From: JBAOHV01 sp964450685
GTDB lineage: Bacteria; Actinomycetota; Acidimicrobiia; Acidimicrobiales; Microtrichaceae
DNA length: 64,000 bases
NCBI GenBank assembly: GCA_964450685.1
Contig: CAYVDN010000002.1
Span: forward strand, 56,433-120,432
Direction: 5' to 3'
This document shows, in pieces, positions 60,570-64,000 of this stretch. Position 1 is the first letter of the stretch; the number at the start of each line of letters is the position of its first letter. The notes under the pieces were generated by a model, which saw only the letters and a list, made by a program, of their open reading frames with translations, had not been told where the DNA came from and did not search any database. The position numbers and the translations under genes were made by a program.

Positions 60570-61637
60570 ATGCCACCGTCTGAACGCAGCCGAGTCGGAC
60601 AGCGCAGCTGGCTCGGACAGCGCAGCTGGCTCGGGCGCCGCAGAGACCGGCCCCGAGTGGCGCTCGGCGGCGCCGGCTACATCGCTGTTGTGCACGCACT
60701 CGCCGCCCAGTCCGCTGGAATGCGGGTCATCTCGGTCGCGTCGCGTGGCGGGACCTCGGCGCGGCATCTCGCCGGATCGGTCGACGCGCGCAGGGTTCGA
60801 CCCGAACAGCTGCCGGAAGGTGCCGACATCCTCGTTGTCGCCACACCTCCGGATTCCCACGAGGAGTTCAGCCTGCAGGGGCTGGCCGCAGGAGCGAGCG
60901 TGCTGGTGGAGAAGCCGCTCACCACCACTCTCGCGTCGGCCGACAGGATGGTCGCGGCAGCAGAGGCCGGAACCGCGCGATGCGCCGAGAACCTGCTGCA
61001 CGCCCCGGTGTGGACGGAATTCCGCAACCGGCGGCGCGAGCTAGGTTCGCTCGATCACCTCTCGCTGCGAACACTGCAACCGCCGCCCGACTGGGGTCAC
61101 TTCCGAGCACCGCTGCTCGACGGAGGCGTCCTCTTCGATCTGGGCCCCCATCCGATCGCCCTGGCGCTGGACGCGGCCGGTGACGCCCCGTGCGGGGTGC
61201 GTGCCGAGCTCAGCTCCACTCGGGACGATGGCGCCGACGACCATGCGACCGTGTGGATCGACTTCGCATCCCAGCTGTCGGCAGAACTGACCATCTCGTG
61301 GACTGCTGACGTGCCCGAATGGAGCGTCCAGGCGGCGTCGCCCACAGGGGTGCTGCGAGTGGAACTGCTGCCCGAGGTGGTGCTGGAGCACGACGGCGAA
61401 CCAGTCTCCATCGCCACGCGGCACCAGGTGCCCGACGCCCGCCTGGAGCAGATGGGATACGTCGACCAGCTGGTCGACCTGGCGCAGGGCGCGCCCGGCC
61501 AGGATCTAGCGGCCGCTCGTGACGTGCTCGAGGTGATCTGCGCCGCGTACAGCTCGGCAGGGGCCGACGGCGAAGCGGTGGCGCTGCCGTTCAGCGGGGA
61601 CCGGCAGCTCACACCGCGACAGCTCTGGGGGCGCTAG
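60570..61637 (+). CDS. Gfo/Idh/MocA-family oxidoreductase
   Basis: A 355-residue NAD(P)-dependent oxidoreductase. The Rossmann GGAGYIAVVHA motif starts near residue 33, VATPPDSHEEF and the catalytic-region EKPLTTTL near residues 90-120, and the C-terminal beta domain has DGGVLFDLGPHPI. The sugar-like substrate is unknown. An 18-bp direct repeat gives a duplicated GQRSWL in the N-terminal extension. It is divergent from the PBP gene. Confidence 0.87.
   Translation: MPPSERSRVGQRSWLGQRSWLGRRRDRPRVALGGAGYIAVVHALAAQSAGMRVISVASRGGTSARHLAGSVDARRVRPEQLPEGADILVVATPPDSHEEFSLQGLAAGASVLVEKPLTTTLASADRMVAAAEAGTARCAENLLHAPVWTEFRNRRRELGSLDHLSLRTLQPPPDWGHFRAPLLDGGVLFDLGPHPIALALDAAGDAPCGVRAELSSTRDDGADDHATVWIDFASQLSAELTISWTADVPEWSVQAASPTGVLRVELLPEVVLEHDGEPVSIATRHQVPDARLEQMGYVDQLVDLAQGAPGQDLAAARDVLEVICAAYSSAGADGEAVALPFSGDRQLTPRQLWGR
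60595..60630. repeat. 18-bp perfect direct repeat (coding)
   Basis: TCGGACAGCGCAGCTGGC occurs twice in tandem (60595-60612 and 60613-60630), adding a six-residue duplication before the Rossmann domain. Likely recent slippage. Confidence 0.9.
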
Positions 61638-61667
61638 CGGTCGGTGCACCCCTTGGGTCGTTGGCGC

Positions 61668-62753
61668 CTAGAAGTCCTCATCCATCGAGAACTCGCCGTC
61701 GACGGCCGTCTGGTAGGCCGACACGGTTCGTTCGAAGAAGTTGGTCAGCTCCTGGACGTCCTGGAGCTCCATGAACGCGAACGGGTTCTTGGAGCCGTAG
61801 CGCTTGGCGATGCCGAGCGTCATCAGTCGCTGGTCCGCGACGTACTGCAGGTACTCGCGCATGTCCGGCAGCGACATCCCGGGGATCCCCTGGGAGAGCA
61901 GGTCCTCGGCGAACTGGTACTCGCACTCGACGGCCTCGCCGATCATCTCGTTGACCCGGGCGGCCAGATCGTCGTCGAAGAGGTCGGGCTCCTCACGGCG
62001 AACCTGGTCGATCACGGCGAAAGCGAAGTTCATGTGGCAGCTCTCGTCACGGAACACCCAGTTGGTACCCGACGCGAGCCCGTTGAGCAGGCCCTTTGAG
62101 CGCAGGAAGTAGACGTAGGCGAAAGCACCGAAGAAGAAGAGTCCCTCGATGCACGCAGCGAAGCAGATCAGGTTCAGAAGGAACTGCTTGCGGTCCTCAC
62201 GGGTGCGCAGCTCGTCCAGGCTGTTGATCGAGTCGATCCACTTGAAGCAGAACTCGCCCTTGTGACGGATGGACGGGATGTTCTCGATAGCGGCGAACGC
62301 CTCTGCCCGCTCGTCCACATCGGGGATGTAGGTGTCGAGCAGCGTCAGGTAGAACTGGACGTGCAGCGCTTCCTCATAGAGCTGGCGCGACAGGTACATG
62401 CGCCCCTCTGGGCTGTTGACGTGCTTGTACAGGTTGAGCACCAGGTTGTTCGACACGATCGAGTCGCCCGTGGCGAAGAACGCCACGAGCCGGTTGATCA
62501 GGTGCCGTTCGGCGGGAACCAGCTTGCGCTGCAGGTCGACTATGTCATCGGAGAAGTCGACTTCCTCGACGGTCCAGGTGTTGCGGATCGCGTCGCGGTA
62601 CATGTCGTAGAACTGCGGGTAGCGCATCGGGCGCAACGTGAGGTTGAAGCCCGGGTCGAGCAGGTGCCCACCAGCCTGTGACGGCTCGGTCAGGTCGATA
62701 GTCGTCTCGGCCGGCAGGTTGTGGGCAAGGGCGGTGTTCTCGGTCAGAGCCAT
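61668..62753 (-). CDS. nrdB: NrdB, class I ribonucleotide reductase beta subunit
   Basis: Diiron/tyrosyl-radical subunit, 361 residues. The metal ligands can be read as Asp in FFATGDSIVSNN, Glu and His in YEEALHVQFY, Glu in ACIEGLFFF, and Glu and His in RDESCHMNF. The radical tyrosine four residues after the first ligand His (HVQFY) is kept, so it is not a class Ic (Phe) enzyme. The C-terminal tail (MDEDF) is the peptide that docks in NrdA. A GAGAGGAACGACGAGA purine-rich leader precedes ATG 62753. Confidence 0.96.
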   Translation of the reverse strand: MALTENTALAHNLPAETTIDLTEPSQAGGHLLDPGFNLTLRPMRYPQFYDMYRDAIRNTWTVEEVDFSDDIVDLQRKLVPAERHLINRLVAFFATGDSIVSNNLVLNLYKHVNSPEGRMYLSRQLYEEALHVQFYLTLLDTYIPDVDERAEAFAAIENIPSIRHKGEFCFKWIDSINSLDELRTREDRKQFLLNLICFAACIEGLFFFGAFAYVYFLRSKGLLNGLASGTNWVFRDESCHMNFAFAVIDQVRREEPDLFDDDLAARVNEMIGEAVECEYQFAEDLLSQGIPGMSLPDMREYLQYVADQRLMTLGIAKRYGSKNPFAFMELQDVQELTNFFERTVSAYQTAVDGEFSMDEDF

Positions 62754-62828
62754 TCTCGTCGTTCCTCTCGTGCAGTTCGATCGGCCGGGGCTCGATCAGT
62801 CGGATTCGGTTCTGCTGGTGTCAGGTCG

Positions 62829-64000
62829 TCACTGACAGGCTTCGCAGGACTCGGGGTTCTCGGGCGAGCAGGCGACCGCCTCTTCGTCGGAGTACCCGCT
62901 GGCAGCGACGTCGGTGTCGGTCCCGGCTTCGGTGCTCGGCTGGGTCGGCAGCGGTGTCGCCGGCACACCCCCATCGCCCGGGCCGTTGCCGCTGGTCGAG
63001 CCGGTCGTCGTCTTGTTGATGCGCGTCGCAGGACGGGAACGCAGGTAGTAGGTGGTCTTGAGCCCCTGCTTCCAGGCGTGGATGTACATCGAGGAGAGCT
63101 TCCCGATCGTCGGGGACTCCATGAACAGGTTCAGCGACTGCGACTGGTCGATGAACGCTCCGCGGCCCGCTGCCATGTCGATCAGGGCTCGCATTGGGAG
63201 CTCCCAGGCCGTGCGGTAGATCGCTCGAACGTCGGCGGGGATCTCCTCGATCTCCTGCACCGACCCCTCGTTGCGCTTGATCGCCGCGATGATCGGCTCG
63301 GTCCACAGGCCCCGCTGCTGGAGCTCACGCACCAGGTAGGTGTTGATCTGGAGGAACTCACCCGAGAGGGTCTCGCGCTTGAACAGGTTGGACACCTGCG
63401 GCTCGATGCACTCGTAGCAGCCCGCGATCGAGGCGATCGTCGCCGTCGGGGCGATTGCTATGAGCAGCGAGTTGCGCAGACCGTGCTCGGCGATGCGCGC
63501 CTTGAGGTCAGCCCAGCGAGCCGGGTCCGTCGGGGTCACACCCCACAGGTCGAACTGCAGCTCTCCCTTTGAAGCGCGGGTCTCGTCCCAGCCGCCGTGG
63601 GTGCCGTTGGCCGCTGCGAGCTCGTTCGATGCCGTCAGGGCGTGGAAGTAGATCTCCTCGGAGATCCGGTCGGACAGGACCCGCGCCTCGTCGGAGTCGA
63701 ACGGCAGACGGAGCTTGAAGAAGACGTCCTGCAGGCCCATCAGCCCTAGCCCGACCGGACGCCACTTGGCGTTGGAGTTGCCGGCCTCGTCGGTCGGGTA
63801 GAAGTTGATGTCGATCACACGGTCGAGGAACGGCACCGCCAGGCGCACGACCTCGGCGAGACGGTCGAAGTCGAAAGCCGGCGCGCCGGAGGAATCAGGG
63901 CGCACCATCGCGCCCAGGTTGACCGAACCAAGGTTGCAGACAGCCGTCTCGGCCTGGTTGGTGACCTCGAGGATCTCGGTGCACAGGTTGGACAGGTGCA
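62829..64000 (-). CDS. nrdA: NrdA, class I ribonucleotide reductase alpha subunit (5' end cut by window edge)
   Basis: Large catalytic subunit; the 390 C-terminal residues are in the window. The active-site Cys/Glu of SNLCTEIL and the AVCNLGSVNL cysteine are at the right edge. PTATIASIAGCYECIEPQ follows, and the radical-transfer tyrosine pair is in LKTTYYLRSRP. The C-terminal tail is a flexible Gly/Thr-rich linker (about 60 residues) ending in the reducible CEAC pair. It precedes nrdB by 75 bases on the same strand. The start lies beyond the window. Confidence 0.96.
   Translation of the reverse strand, partial: HLSNLCTEILEVTNQAETAVCNLGSVNLGAMVRPDSSGAPAFDFDRLAEVVRLAVPFLDRVIDINFYPTDEAGNSNAKWRPVGLGLMGLQDVFFKLRLPFDSDEARVLSDRISEEIYFHALTASNELAAANGTHGGWDETRASKGELQFDLWGVTPTDPARWADLKARIAEHGLRNSLLIAIAPTATIASIAGCYECIEPQVSNLFKRETLSGEFLQINTYLVRELQQRGLWTEPIIAAIKRNEGSVQEIEEIPADVRAIYRTAWELPMRALIDMAAGRGAFIDQSQSLNLFMESPTIGKLSSMYIHAWKQGLKTTYYLRSRPATRINKTTTGSTSGNGPGDGGVPATPLPTQPSTEAGTDTDVAASGYSDEEAVACSPENPESCEACQ

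Overview
The window is 64 kb of dense, GC-rich bacterial chromosome with many GTG starts, stop/start overlaps (ATGA, GTGA) and leaderless-looking promoters. Actinomycete hallmarks include a WhiB protein, a DUF3040 protein, an MtrA/MtrB/GerMN-lipoprotein operon, a MoxR-DUF58-TgpA operon, menC and a meso-DAP-type MurE. I read it as a free-living member of the Actinomycetota. The mix would suit the class Acidimicrobiia, but that placement is an inference. I see no prophage, IS element, CRISPR array, tRNA or rRNA; it is ordinary core chromosome plus a few little-described families. No gene-free stretch exceeds 300 bases. The longest without a gene is the 240-base mraZ-rsmH gap, which holds a large inverted repeat.

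Layout. 1-10,123 (minus): division and cell-wall (dcw) cluster mraZ-rsmH-ftsL-ftsI-murE-mraY-murD-ftsW-murG, with no murF. A four-box MraZ operator lies on its promoter. 10,227-13,898: lipoate-ligase-like protein, NUDIX hydrolase, menC, a small protein and a ROK sugar kinase. 13,979-18,593 (plus): MoxR ATPase, DUF58 protein and TgpA-like transglutaminase. 18,535-20,968 (minus): DUF3040, DNA polymerase IV and a NUDIX hydrolase. 21,036-24,721: beta-helix lipoprotein, DUF1996 lipoprotein, cupredoxin lipoprotein and a membrane-anchored HTH protein. 24,849-29,053 (plus): small membrane protein, IMPase-family phosphatase, response regulator, histidine kinase and GerMN lipoprotein. 29,065-35,206: phosphofructokinase, glycerol kinase, ACT protein, TetR regulator with a clear palindromic operator, aminotransferase and a second ROK kinase.

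35,283-44,124 (minus): a degenerate SMC-like coiled-coil protein, a hexapeptide-repeat protein, an ArsA-type ATPase, a membrane protein, QueG, a NYN-domain nuclease-like protein, a zinc ribbon, TrpD and WhiB. 44,333-49,490 (plus): glpD, then an alkyl-DHAP-synthase-like flavoprotein, a membrane protein and a second FGGY kinase. 50,174-50,564: RNase P RNA. 50,608-56,067: ADP-ribosylglycohydrolase, LOG protein, a protein made of sixteen exact 9-residue repeats, an RDD membrane protein and a PF10081-type hydrolase. 56,100-64,000: an HTH/PLD-like protein, a membrane protein, a CdsZ-like zinc ribbon, a class A penicillin-binding protein with a perfect hairpin touching its start codon, an oxidoreductase, and class I ribonucleotide reductase (nrdB, partial nrdA).

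Themes. Peptidoglycan synthesis dominates: precursor ligases, FtsW/FtsI, a bifunctional PBP and regulators. Glycerol and sugar-phosphate entry is the second theme: two FGGY kinases, GlpD, PFK and two ROK kinases. Many genes share a TANNNT-like -10 box placed 6-8 bases before the start codon, and the RNase P RNA promoter fits the same spacing. The least-explained items are the nonapeptide-repeat/RDD pair, the SMC-like protein lacking an intact P-loop, the AGPS/FGGY operon and the hairpin at the PBP start.
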